Below, piece after piece: positions 47,211 through 54,892 of a stretch of 64,000 nucleotides of DNA (position 1 is its first letter; the number at the start of each line of letters is the position of its first letter). Where the stretch lies: the NCBI RefSeq assembly GCF_910594985.1, contig NZ_CAJVCE010000002.1:248001-312000 (forward strand), written 5' to 3'. A program made the position numbers and the translations under genes. The stretch is from Paenibacillus allorhizosphaerae (GTDB lineage Bacteria > Bacillota > Bacilli > Paenibacillales > NBRC-103111). The notes beneath the pieces were generated by a model. The model was not told the DNA's origin, did no database searches, and worked only from the letters and a program-made list of their open reading frames with translations.

Positions 47211-49073
47211 ATGAATAAGCATTGGAAAACAGCGATGACCGCCGTCTTGATCGGTTCGACTATCATTCAAGTCGGCACGCCGGTCCTTGCCGCAGACAGC
47301 CCTCAAGCTTCTGTAGCCGCGCCGAGCAATTACGGGCTAACCGATACGATCCGGGCTGCGGTGAAGAGCCTGGCGGTCGAATCGACGCCAAACGGCACGC
47401 GCATTGCGGCAACCGTACGACTCTATAACGGAGGTACGCAAAAAACGCGCATACCGGATCATCAGCTTCGCATCCGCTCGACCGACGGCAATGAATATAC
47501 GCTGAATGCGAGCGCCGCGAACAAAGGAGCACTCCAGCCCAATGAAATCGGCGAGCTGGTATATATGAACGTGATCGACAGCGGGACGCCGATTACGATT
47601 TCTCAGCTTTCTTTTGTATACGTAGACGAGTACGTTTATCCGAAAACGGAAACCCCGCTATTGAACATTCCGATCGATAAACAGGTATGGTATGCATCGG
47701 CCACAGGCTCGCAAACCGCCGAATCGAAAGAATGGGGCGAATCGTTTACGATCCCGGGCCTGAACTCCGGTCTGCGCTACACGCCGACAGCGATCGACGT
47801 TCAGTACGTTTCGACTGCCGCTCCGTCAGCGGGTGCTTCCGCAGGGGCTGGAACCCCCGCCTCTGCCGCAGCTTCCGCTGGCGCAGCATCTGCAGGCGCG
47901 GCTTCCGCAGGTGCGTCCTCCTCGACCGGAACAGGACGCGTTGCGCTTGTTACCGTGTTAGTGGAAAACCCGGGTGTCGGACGCGAAACGATGCCTGATT
48001 TCCGAATTGACGGGCAAACCGAGCAGAAAAATTACACCGGTAAACGTACGGAGCAAGGTCCGATTACGATCGATGTAGGCGAGAAAAAGTATGTACATTT
48101 CGCAATCCCGATGGACAATAATAGCGAGACGCTGAAGTCGTTGATCGTAACGACTACCGAAACGTACGTTCAAGCCGGTGCGCAGGGCGCCACTCCGGTA
48201 AGTACGAACTTTGACGTTGGTCGCCTCAGCATCGCTGTTCTTGCCGGCGGCCAGACCGACACGGTGCAAGCGAGCCCTTATACGATGGGGAACCTGATTA
48301 CAATGGATCCGATCAACAAGCTGATCGACGGGAAGACCGAAGTGTCATTGATGGAAATGCACATTCACGATAACGGAGACACCGGATATAAGACTGTTGT
48401 CGGTAAATTCAAGCTTACTAACCGGAACGACATCCCGGTTCCGCTGCCGGCTTTCCAAACGGAGCTTGTCGGCGAAGGCGGCGTAACGTACGCCGGAACG
48501 CGGCAGTCCAATGCAGCGGCAACATTGAACCCGAATATGGGTTATGTCATCAACTATTCGTTCAACGTGCCGAAATCGGAAACCGGCCAGCAGTTGAAGC
48601 TGAAACTGCTTGATGCACAAACGGCTGCACCATACAAAAGCACGATTGCGGCGATTCAAACCGCGGCCACCGATCCGGAAGCGGGCGGCACCGCGTTCAA
48701 GATGTATCCGTTCGATATTACGCTTAACGATTGGATCATTGCTACGATGACGACGCCTACCGGCTCTTCGCTTGTATACAATTATAAATTGTCGCTCAAT
48801 CTGGATATTAAACAGGCGGATGACGTGCTGCTTGACAATAATTTCTCCAAGCTTCACTTTGAACTGGTAGATAACTCGGGTCGCATCGTCGGCACGGCGG
48901 ATTCCGAGCTTACCGGACCGAATAAGCTGGTTAACGGCAAACAGACAGTAACGTTCAACGCCAAGTCCGAGCAGCTCGACTACCCGCTAACGCTTAACGT
49001 ATATGAAAGCTTCGATACGCCAAACGGTCAAGCGAAGCGGTTCATTACGAGCCTCAAACAGCAAAACGGCTAA
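47211..49073 (+). CDS. Secreted protein of unknown function in the RND operon
   Basis: 620 residues with an N-terminal signal peptide (KTAMTAVLIGSTIIQVGTPVLA, cut at AADSP; shortened). Three or more beta-rich domains follow (about 40-195, 235-390, 395-600), with repeated phrases such as VLVENPGVGRETMPDFRI and KFKLTNRNDIPVPLPAF, typical of DUF4352-like or Ig-like folds. An Ala/Gly/Ser linker made of AGAS-type repeats separates the first two. No catalytic motif is seen. AGGAGG precedes the ATG and it follows the adaptor by 22 bases. Possibly a wall-side partner of the pump; this is inference. Confidence 0.8.
   Translation: MNKHWKTAMTAVLIGSTIIQVGTPVLAADSPQASVAAPSNYGLTDTIRAAVKSLAVESTPNGTRIAATVRLYNGGTQKTRIPDHQLRIRSTDGNEYTLNASAANKGALQPNEIGELVYMNVIDSGTPITISQLSFVYVDEYVYPKTETPLLNIPIDKQVWYASATGSQTAESKEWGESFTIPGLNSGLRYTPTAIDVQYVSTAAPSAGASAGAGTPASAAASAGAASAGAASAGASSSTGTGRVALVTVLVENPGVGRETMPDFRIDGQTEQKNYTGKRTEQGPITIDVGEKKYVHFAIPMDNNSETLKSLIVTTTETYVQAGAQGATPVSTNFDVGRLSIAVLAGGQTDTVQASPYTMGNLITMDPINKLIDGKTEVSLMEMHIHDNGDTGYKTVVGKFKLTNRNDIPVPLPAFQTELVGEGGVTYAGTRQSNAAATLNPNMGYVINYSFNVPKSETGQQLKLKLLDAQTAAPYKSTIAAIQTAATDPEAGGTAFKMYPFDITLNDWIIATMTTPTGSSLVYNYKLSLNLDIKQADDVLLDNNFSKLHFELVDNSGRIVGTADSELTGPNKLVNGKQTVTFNAKSEQLDYPLTLNVYESFDTPNGQAKRFITSLKQQNG
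47825..47920 (+). repeat. Low-complexity Ala/Gly/Ser linker repeats
   Basis: Tandem codons for ASAGA-type units (SAGASAGAG, then ASAGAASAGAASAGASS) within the secreted protein. Nearly identical 15-base units GCATCTGCAGGCGCG and GCTTCCGCAGGTGCG make length variation by slippage likely. Confidence 0.75.
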
Positions 49074-49136
49074 ACCGGGTTGTTCTTTTAAAGTCAGAAC
49101 AAAGCGGTGCCTCAACGCTAACAAATATAATGAGAT

Positions 49137-49184
49137 GAGCGCTTCTTTTCCCGTTGTACGGGGAAGAGGCGCTCGTTTTTTTTT
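49137..49184 (+). terminator. Terminator of the RND operon
   Basis: GAGCGCTTCTTTTCCCG (49137-49153) pairs with CGGGGAAGAGGCGCTC (49159-49174) with minor bulge, then a long T tract. Confidence 0.9.
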
Positions 49185-49276
49185 CGCGTCTCTCGTTTTG
49201 CGCTATTTTCCTCCCGCCTTTCCGATAACAATCGCGAATTCGTTCACGAAGGACGGTCACAGTTCGTTCCGAATTG

Positions 49277-49320
49277 GTGTGAGCACAATCACACGTCCGG
49301 ATTCCGCAGTCGCGTATACT
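49277..49320 (+). promoter_or_regulatory. Crp/Fnr-type operator and promoter of hmp
   Basis: A perfect palindrome TGTGA-GCACAA-TCACA (49278-49293, G/C extended by one base on each side) is followed by TATACT (49315-49320). With a start 7 bases after the -10, the palindrome is centred at about -41.5, the class II activator position. There is no good -35, as expected for an activated promoter. Confidence 0.75.
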
Positions 49321-49363
49321 CGGTATATCGAAACAAAAGCTAATCGAAAGCGAGTGGTCATGT

Positions 49364-50613
49364 ATGCTGCGTGAATCGACAATCCAAATCATCAAATCGA
49401 CGGTACCCGTCCTGGAGCTTCACGGTACGGATATTACGAAGCGGTTCTATCACCTCTTGTTCACAAACCATCCTGAACTATTGCATGTGTTCAATCATGC
49501 GAATCAGAAGCAAGGCCGTCAACCGGAAGCACTGGCTAATGCGATCTATGCTGCCGCGCAGCACATCGATAAGTTGGAGACAATACTCCCGGTCGTGAAA
49601 CAGATCGCCCATAAACACCGGAGCCTCGGCATCCAAGCGGAACATTATCCGATCGTCGGGAACACGCTGCTGGCCGCAATCAAAGACGTGCTGGGCGATG
49701 CGGCGACGGAACCGATTTTGACGGCGTGGGCGGAAGCTTACGGCATTATCGCCGATGCATTTATTTCGGTGGAAGCCGCGATGTATGAGCAGGCCGAAAG
49801 GCAGGATGGCGGCTGGAAAGGATTTCGGGCGTTCCGGGTGGACCGCAAGCAGAAGGAAAGCGAAGTCATTACATCGTTTTACCTTGTTCCGCAGGACGGG
49901 GGGGCGATCGCCGACTTTGAACCGGGGCAGTATGTGAGTGTAAAGCCGGAAATGCCGGGCGAAACGTATACGCATATTCGTCAATACAGCCTTCGGACGC
50001 ACCGGGAAAGCCGTACTATCGCATTTCAGTCAAGCGCGAGGACGCGGTGCACGATCGCACGGCAGGCAAGGTATCGTGTTACTTGCACCATCAGATCGAG
50101 GAAGGGGATATTTTATGGTTGACGGCTCCGGCCGGGGACTTTATTCTGAACCGCGCAGACCGCCGGCCCGTTGTACTGATGAGCGGCGGCGTCGGTCTGA
50201 CGCCAATGGTGAGCATGCTGAATACGCTTGTGGAAACTTCGCCGGACCGGCCGGTTACGTTCATTCACGCTGTTCGCAACGGTGATTTGCATGCCATGCG
50301 TGACCACGTGGTTGGGCTGGCGCAGAAGCATGCGCAGCTGAAAGTATATTTCTGTTATCAAGAGCCTACGGACGGCGATCGGGAACAGCAGGCTTACGAC
50401 AAGGAAGGGTATATTGATTTGCCGTGGCTAAAGTCGATTTTGCCGAATAACGATGCTTGCTTTTATTTCTGCGGGCCCGTTCCTTTTATGCGATCGATGA
50501 ATCGGGCGCTGAAAGAATGGGGTGTAGCCGCTGATAACATACATTACGAGTTTTTCGGTCCGGCCGGCAGCTTGGAAGAACCGGCGATAGTAACTCCCGT
50601 ATCTCGCGCATAG
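49364..50613 (+). pseudogene. hmp: Flavohemoglobin (nitric oxide dioxygenase), disrupted by a -1 frameshift
   Basis: Two overlapping frames together encode a whole Hmp of about 416 residues. The first (from ATG 49364) has the globin domain with HKHRSLGI (proximal His region) and the start of the FAD domain, up to HIRQYSL at 49991-49993. The next residues, SDAPGKPYYRISVKRE, are read from the -1 frame starting at TCG 49993, continuing through the NAD domain (SGGVGLTPM, FYFCGPVPFM) to 50613. One base is missing near 49992. No slippery heptamer is present, so programmed frameshifting is unlikely: a recent mutation or a sequencing error. Intact Hmp converts NO to nitrate. Confidence 0.88.
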
Positions 50614-50720
50614 TTTCCACAAAAGCACTAGGGAGGTCGACAGTATCAGCCCCCCTACATGCGCCGGTTCTTCATGCGGATAATGGACGTCAGCCGTGGC
50701 GTAAGGGTTGTTTTCGACCG

Positions 50721-51233
50721 TTAGCCGTTGTAGTTTGCGGACTGCGCACGCAGCAGCCGGTTGACGGTTTCGCGTCTCAAGCCGATCAGTTGACCAATCT
50801 CCTCCTGCGTGAGCACATCGGTCAGCCCGGCCGGCGCAATATAAATACCGAACCACTCCTGCAGCTTTTGCAGCTTGTCCGCAGGGGCGGTTTGAGTCAA
50901 TTGATCGATCCGCTGCTGCATCATGCGCAGCTTGCTTTGCAGCAGGAGCGCGATCTCGAGGCCTTTTTCCGGATGCTGTTTCAGGTTATCGTACCACTCT
51001 GCGGCCGGCAGTGACTCGACTTCGCTTGTCACCAGCGCGATCGCCGTGCCGTGGTATTCCTTCGGGCTGATGAGGGAGTGGTGGGGAATGATTTCGCCGG
51101 GAACGATAATATTGAACAATATCGGATTTCCATCCTCATGGATGCGAACGATTTTGAGAAGACCGCTCTTAATATGATATAAAGGCCCTGATTCTCCTTG
51201 ACGGAACAAGGTTTCGCCTTTATGCAGCAGCAT
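50721..51233 (-). CDS. Crp/Fnr-family transcriptional regulator (cysteine-free, short)
   Basis: 170 residues. A cyclic-nucleotide-binding-like domain (GETLFRQGESG, GLLKIVRI, FNIIVPGEI) without the first ~20 residues usual in Crp, a dimer helix (RMMQQRIDQL), then a winged helix LTQEEIGQLIGLRRETVNRLL. The recognition helix has R-E-x-x-x-R as in E. coli Crp, which reads TGTGA, not the E-x-x-S-R of Fnr (TTGAT). No Cys exists, so no Fe-S cluster. GAGGTGA precedes the start at 51233. It converges on hmp, whose promoter carries the matching palindrome. Confidence 0.88.
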   Translation of the reverse strand: MLLHKGETLFRQGESGPLYHIKSGLLKIVRIHEDGNPILFNIIVPGEIIPHHSLISPKEYHGTAIALVTSEVESLPAAEWYDNLKQHPEKGLEIALLLQSKLRMMQQRIDQLTQTAPADKLQKLQEWFGIYIAPAGLTDVLTQEEIGQLIGLRRETVNRLLRAQSANYNG

Positions 51234-51305
51234 AGCACGTTCACCTCAACTATTTAGCGCTCAGCCTCCGGCAACGAAGGCCAAATACATGAATATATTT
51301 ACCGA

Positions 51306-51340
51306 GAAAAAGCTTCGATCCGGAGCTTTTTCTTTTTTTA
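51306..51340 (+). terminator. Orphan terminator-like hairpin between divergent genes
   Basis: GAAAAAGCT (51306-51314) and AGCTTTTTC (51324-51332), then a T tract. It lies between the Crp-like and monooxygenase genes, where no forward gene ends, so it could close a small RNA or act as a leader element. Confidence 0.5.
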
Positions 51341-51431
51341 AATTATAGCATATGTTGATCGTTTCGAAGGAGGATTGCCATTGGAAGCAAAATCGTTTAT
51401 TAATGAATTATAGAAAGGATGGTCGAACCTA

Positions 51432-52472
51432 TTGAAACTTAGTGTACTGGATCTTGTGCCCGTCTTTGACGGTGCGGACGCCGAAACTGCGCTGGAACAG
51501 GCGGCTTCGCTTGCGCGGGCTGCCGAGCGGGCCGGTTACCATCGATATTGGGTGGCCGAGCACCATGATATGCCGAGATTGGCCTGTACTTCACCGGAGG
51601 TGCTGCTCGCCCATATCGGCGCGCGCACCGAAACGATCAGGCTCGGATCCGGCGCTACGCTGCTGCCGCATTACAAGCCGATCAAAGTTGCGGAATCGTT
51701 CCATATGCTTTCCTCGCTGTATCCAGGGCGCGTCGATATAGGGATTGGCAGAGCACCCGGCGGCTCAGCGCACGTCATGATGGCGCTCAGCGGCAATTTT
51801 TTGGAAAACGTACGGCAGCTGCCGCAGTCGATCCAGGCTTTGACGGCCATGATTGCAAACGAATATATCCATGACGGCGAGTGTGTAACCGCACGGCCGC
51901 TGCCGTCGATCGCGCCGGAAGTTTGGATGCTGGGCACCAATCACAAAAGCGCAGCCTACGCAGCGGAATTCGGAACCGGTTTTGTATTCGGGCAGTTCAT
52001 GAGCGATCTGGACGGAGCGCAGGTGTTAGCTTCTTACCGTGAATCATTCCAACCGTCCCGTCTTTGCCGCGAGCCGCGAACCATCGTTGCCATCGGCGTC
52101 GTATGCGCCGACTCGGAAGAAGAAGCGCAGTTCAGGGCCGCACAAGTTCGCCGCTGGTTTCAGCCGGAACCCGATTCGTCGGCTCCGAACGTTTCACCGG
52201 CTACGTCTTCTTCAGGTGCACCCGAAGCTTCGTCATCGCCGGCCGATCAGACTTATCAGGGGGCGGCTTTGCTGCCTTCGAACAATGATACCCCAACTTT
52301 GCCTTCGAGTCCCAGTAAACTGCTTGTCGGTCGACCTGATCAAATCAAACTGCGTCTCGAGGAGCTGGCTCGCGCCTATGAGACGGACGAGTTTTTGATC
52401 GTAACGCTAGTGCCGGATTATGAATTTCGCCTCCAATCCTACGAACGGCTGGCATGTGCAGTATTAGGCTAG
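51432..52472 (+). CDS. LLM-class (luciferase-like) flavin-dependent oxidoreductase
   Basis: 346 residues of the bacterial luciferase-like fold, group of B. subtilis YceB/YddN-like enzymes. Marks: LDLVPVFDG near the start, RYWVAEHHDMP, LGSGATLLPHY and GRVDIGIGRAPGG. It uses FMNH2 for oxygenation of an unknown substrate. Residues ~245-295 (52163-52318) form a Ser/Pro/Ala-rich insertion where homologues have a short loop, before LLVGRPDQIKLRLEELA. TTG start at 51432 with AAAGGATGG upstream. It stands alone; no electron-donor partner is nearby. Confidence 0.88.
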   Translation: MKLSVLDLVPVFDGADAETALEQAASLARAAERAGYHRYWVAEHHDMPRLACTSPEVLLAHIGARTETIRLGSGATLLPHYKPIKVAESFHMLSSLYPGRVDIGIGRAPGGSAHVMMALSGNFLENVRQLPQSIQALTAMIANEYIHDGECVTARPLPSIAPEVWMLGTNHKSAAYAAEFGTGFVFGQFMSDLDGAQVLASYRESFQPSRLCREPRTIVAIGVVCADSEEEAQFRAAQVRRWFQPEPDSSAPNVSPATSSSGAPEASSSPADQTYQGAALLPSNNDTPTLPSSPSKLLVGRPDQIKLRLEELARAYETDEFLIVTLVPDYEFRLQSYERLACAVLG

Positions 52473-52678
52473 GGCAAGCCTTATTTACGCGGTTGCTGCC
52501 ACCACTCTCACTGCCGTAAAATGCAACTTTTCCGAGCGCCTTCGCGTTATAAGAAGGTGCTATTATTTATGTTATCCTAGCTTGTCACGGGAAAATGGGA
52601 AAATGGACCTACGCATCCTTTTTGTGACCGGTGCGTATTAGTTTTACATTCAATTGTGGAAAGGAGTGCGACCCAACA

Positions 52679-53128
52679 GTGGCCCGATTGGAATACCGGC
52701 TCTATTCGGAACAAAGTGAGACATATCCGCTGCTGTATTATTACGAGCGGGTAGGCCGCGACGAGACGGCTTTGCGATTTGCCTGCGATTATTTTGTGAA
52801 GGATGGAAAAGTGTACGAGAAAACGTCCGCTGCCGTCGAGTCCGCCTGCTATGTTGTATACGTGAAAGAAGCGGAGGATGAGCGGCAAATGCCGTGGGGA
52901 AAACCGTCTTCCACTGGGCGACGGGGTATTCTTATGGAGCTAAGGGAGTATAGGGAGGGAACGGCCGATTACCCTTTGATTCATACGTTCAGCTTCCCGG
53001 ACACGCTTGAAGCGATTCTCCATTTGCAAGCGAACTATTTGTACGTAAACGACAGGGAATGGTACCGGACTTCCGCGGAAATTGACGAGGACCGGGTAAC
53101 GTACGTGTATTACGCGGTACCTGTGTAG
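52679..53128 (+). CDS. Hypothetical protein, first gene of the ATP-grasp/DUF350 locus
   Basis: 149 residues, acidic, with a beta-rich pattern (YPLLYYYERVGRDETALRFACDYFVKDGKVYEKTS, shortened to these features). It contains two conserved-looking aromatic-charged segments, YYYERVGRDE and WYRTSAEID. No family recognised and no signal peptide or TM. GTG start at 52679 with AAAGGAG upstream; an earlier GTG at 52631 lacks an RBS. Only 33 bases separate it from the lipoprotein gene, so it is likely co-transcribed with the locus. Confidence 0.65.
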   Translation: MARLEYRLYSEQSETYPLLYYYERVGRDETALRFACDYFVKDGKVYEKTSAAVESACYVVYVKEAEDERQMPWGKPSSTGRRGILMELREYREGTADYPLIHTFSFPDTLEAILHLQANYLYVNDREWYRTSAEIDEDRVTYVYYAVPV

Positions 53129-53161
53129 AGTCAGATACATAGAGGAGGGAGAGGAGAAGCT

Positions 53162-53464
53162 TTGGAACAATTCAACAACGGCGGGACGACGCGACAGCCG
53201 ACTCAGCGTCCGCTGTCAACCCGCAAAGCGGTAAAGCTTTTTTTGGCATCGACGCTGATCCTCGGCAGTGCGGCAGGCTGTTCCAGCAATAAAGATTGCA
53301 TCGATCAAAATCAGGACGGCTACTGCGACAACGGCGGCGGCCGGTCCGGGTCCGGTTCGGGCTACTACGGTTCCGGCGGCGGATCGAGCAAGTCGGGGTC
53401 GTCTACGGGCGTCAGCTCGGGTTCTCACGGAGGAATCGGCAGCAGCGGCATTTCCAGTTCCTGA
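53162..53464 (+). CDS. Small Gly/Ser-rich lipoprotein (YgiB/YjfM-like position)
   Basis: 100 residues. A basic leader, a hydrophobic signal (VKLFLASTLILGSAAGC) with the lipobox Cys40, then CIDQNQDGYCD, which has the D-x-N-x-D-G-x-x-D spacing of a calcium-binding loop framed by Cys46 and Cys55. The last ~43 residues are Gly/Ser repeats. TTG start at 53162 with GGAGAGGAG upstream. In E. coli, lipoproteins of the DUF1190 type (YgiB, YjfM) stand beside the same kind of ATP-grasp gene; the resemblance here is of position and composition rather than sequence. Confidence 0.72.
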   Translation: MEQFNNGGTTRQPTQRPLSTRKAVKLFLASTLILGSAAGCSSNKDCIDQNQDGYCDNGGGRSGSGSGYYGSGGGSSKSGSSTGVSSGSHGGIGSSGISSS

Positions 53465-53498
53465 GACGAATATGTTCTTTTTTCGGAGGAAAACTCGA

Positions 53499-53579
53499 AT
53501 GAACCGCGGATTGCAATCGACGAGCTCAAATTATCCGAGTATGAACTATGGACGGATGGGAATGGAGCGTAGAAGATGA
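53499..53579 (+). CDS. 26-codon ORF coupled to the ATP-grasp gene
   Basis: A short frame MNRGLQSTSSNYPSMNYG, then RMGMERRR, with a strong RBS (CGGAGG, 9 bases before the ATG). The TGA stop overlaps the ATG of the ATP-grasp gene (ATGA). It is rich in Ser, Asn, Tyr and Met with a basic end. It may be a leader that couples translation or a peptide handled by the adjacent ligase. Expression cannot be shown from sequence. Confidence 0.45.
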   Translation: MNRGLQSTSSNYPSMNYGRMGMERRR

Positions 53580-54856
53580 CAAGGGGAACCGTTCTTTTGA
53601 CGGACAGCTACGCTGACCGGCGAAACGCGATTTACGGACCGCTTCGCAATGAAGGGGTTTTTACTTGGGATTGCATGTTTGGGCAAGAATACGCCCTGGC
53701 CGGTCTTCACCGATTGAGCCGCGAGCGGCATCGGGAAATGCTGGCGGCTGCAGAAGCGCTCGGGCGTATATACGCCAAGACCGTTGCGGTTGTGCAGCAG
53801 GGAGAAGCTGCGCTGTGGGCCGAGCTCGGCTTACCGGAAGCGGCGTTCGGGGCTGTTGCCTTGCGTTTCGACGAAACGATCCCGACGTTGATCGGGAGGT
53901 TTGATTTTGCCGACACACCGGATGGCCTCAAGATGCTCGAATTCAACAGCGATACGCCGACAGGGATTGTCGAGGCGTTTCATGTGAATGGGGTTGTGTG
54001 CGAGGCGTACGGCGCGGAAAACCCGAATCGCGGATGCAGCGCCATGTTGGGGATGGCTTTCACCCGTATGAAGGAAGTATACCGGAAGGCGGGTTGTCGG
54101 ACGGAGCGTACCGTTTTCAGCGCTCTGGACTGGCATGAGGAGGACGCCGGAACGACGCGCTACTTGCTTGCGCAATCGGGAATGGAAGGGGCGAGCTTCG
54201 TTCCGCTATCTGCGCTGCGCGTTCAAGGCGAAAGGTTGTGGGCGCCTGCCGCTGGGAGCGACACAGCGGAATTGCAGCCCGTAGATTTGTTGTACCGGCT
54301 GCATGCCATCGAGAAATTGGCGCAAGACTACGACGATGACGGTTACCAGACAGGGGAGCACGTGCTGAGGCTTATTGCCTGCGGGGAGCTTGCGGTGATT
54401 AATCCGCCGTCCGGATTCGCAGCCCAGACGAAGGCGCTGCAGGCGCTCATCTGGAATTTGCATGAAACCGGGCAGTTTTTCGCACCGGCAGAGCATGAAA
54501 TGATTGAACGCTATATGTTGCCTACTTACCTCGAGCCATGTTTCCCGGAAGGAACGCCGTATGTCAGCAAGCCGATTCTTGGCAGAGAAGGCAGCGGAGT
54601 AACCATATATGACGGAAACGGCGCAGCGCCCGAGGAGAGCGGAGAAACCGAGTACATGCACCAGCCGATGGTGTACCAGCAATATGCGCAACTGCCGGAG
54701 ATCGAGATTGAGACGCTTTCGGGCCCGTATCGCGGGCGGTTGTTATGGGGCTGTTTTCTTATCGACGGAAAAGGTTCAGCCGTTGTAGCCAGAGTTGGCG
54801 GGCGTATTACGGATAATTTATCGTTTTATTTGCCGTCGGCGTTTGCCGATGAATGA
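53576..54856 (+). CDS. Glutathionylspermidine-synthase-family ATP-grasp ligase (YgiC/YjfC-like)
   Basis: 426 residues. The pre-ATP-grasp and ATP-grasp domains of the GSP synthase C-terminal family (PF03738): LKMLEFNSDTPTGIVEA, IWNLHETGQFF, a SKPILGREGSGVTI nucleotide loop with Lys, and a final GSAVVARVGGRITDNLSFYLP. These enzymes form an amide bond between a peptide carboxylate and an amine. The N-terminal amidase of E. coli GspS is absent. E. coli YgiC and YjfC, of the same type, have no firmly known substrate. The ATG at 53576 overlaps the upstream small ORF. Embedded with a lipoprotein and a DUF350 protein. Confidence 0.87.
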   Translation: MTRGTVLLTDSYADRRNAIYGPLRNEGVFTWDCMFGQEYALAGLHRLSRERHREMLAAAEALGRIYAKTVAVVQQGEAALWAELGLPEAAFGAVALRFDETIPTLIGRFDFADTPDGLKMLEFNSDTPTGIVEAFHVNGVVCEAYGAENPNRGCSAMLGMAFTRMKEVYRKAGCRTERTVFSALDWHEEDAGTTRYLLAQSGMEGASFVPLSALRVQGERLWAPAAGSDTAELQPVDLLYRLHAIEKLAQDYDDDGYQTGEHVLRLIACGELAVINPPSGFAAQTKALQALIWNLHETGQFFAPAEHEMIERYMLPTYLEPCFPEGTPYVSKPILGREGSGVTIYDGNGAAPEESGETEYMHQPMVYQQYAQLPEIEIETLSGPYRGRLLWGCFLIDGKGSAVVARVGGRITDNLSFYLPSAFADE

Positions 54857-54892
54857 GATGAAGTAAAAGACATAAGCCGGGAGGGTTATAAG

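Noticed and set aside
49985..50000. Programmed -1 frameshift in hmp
   Set aside because: No slippery heptamer and no downstream stem near the junction; Hmp is not known to use recoding.
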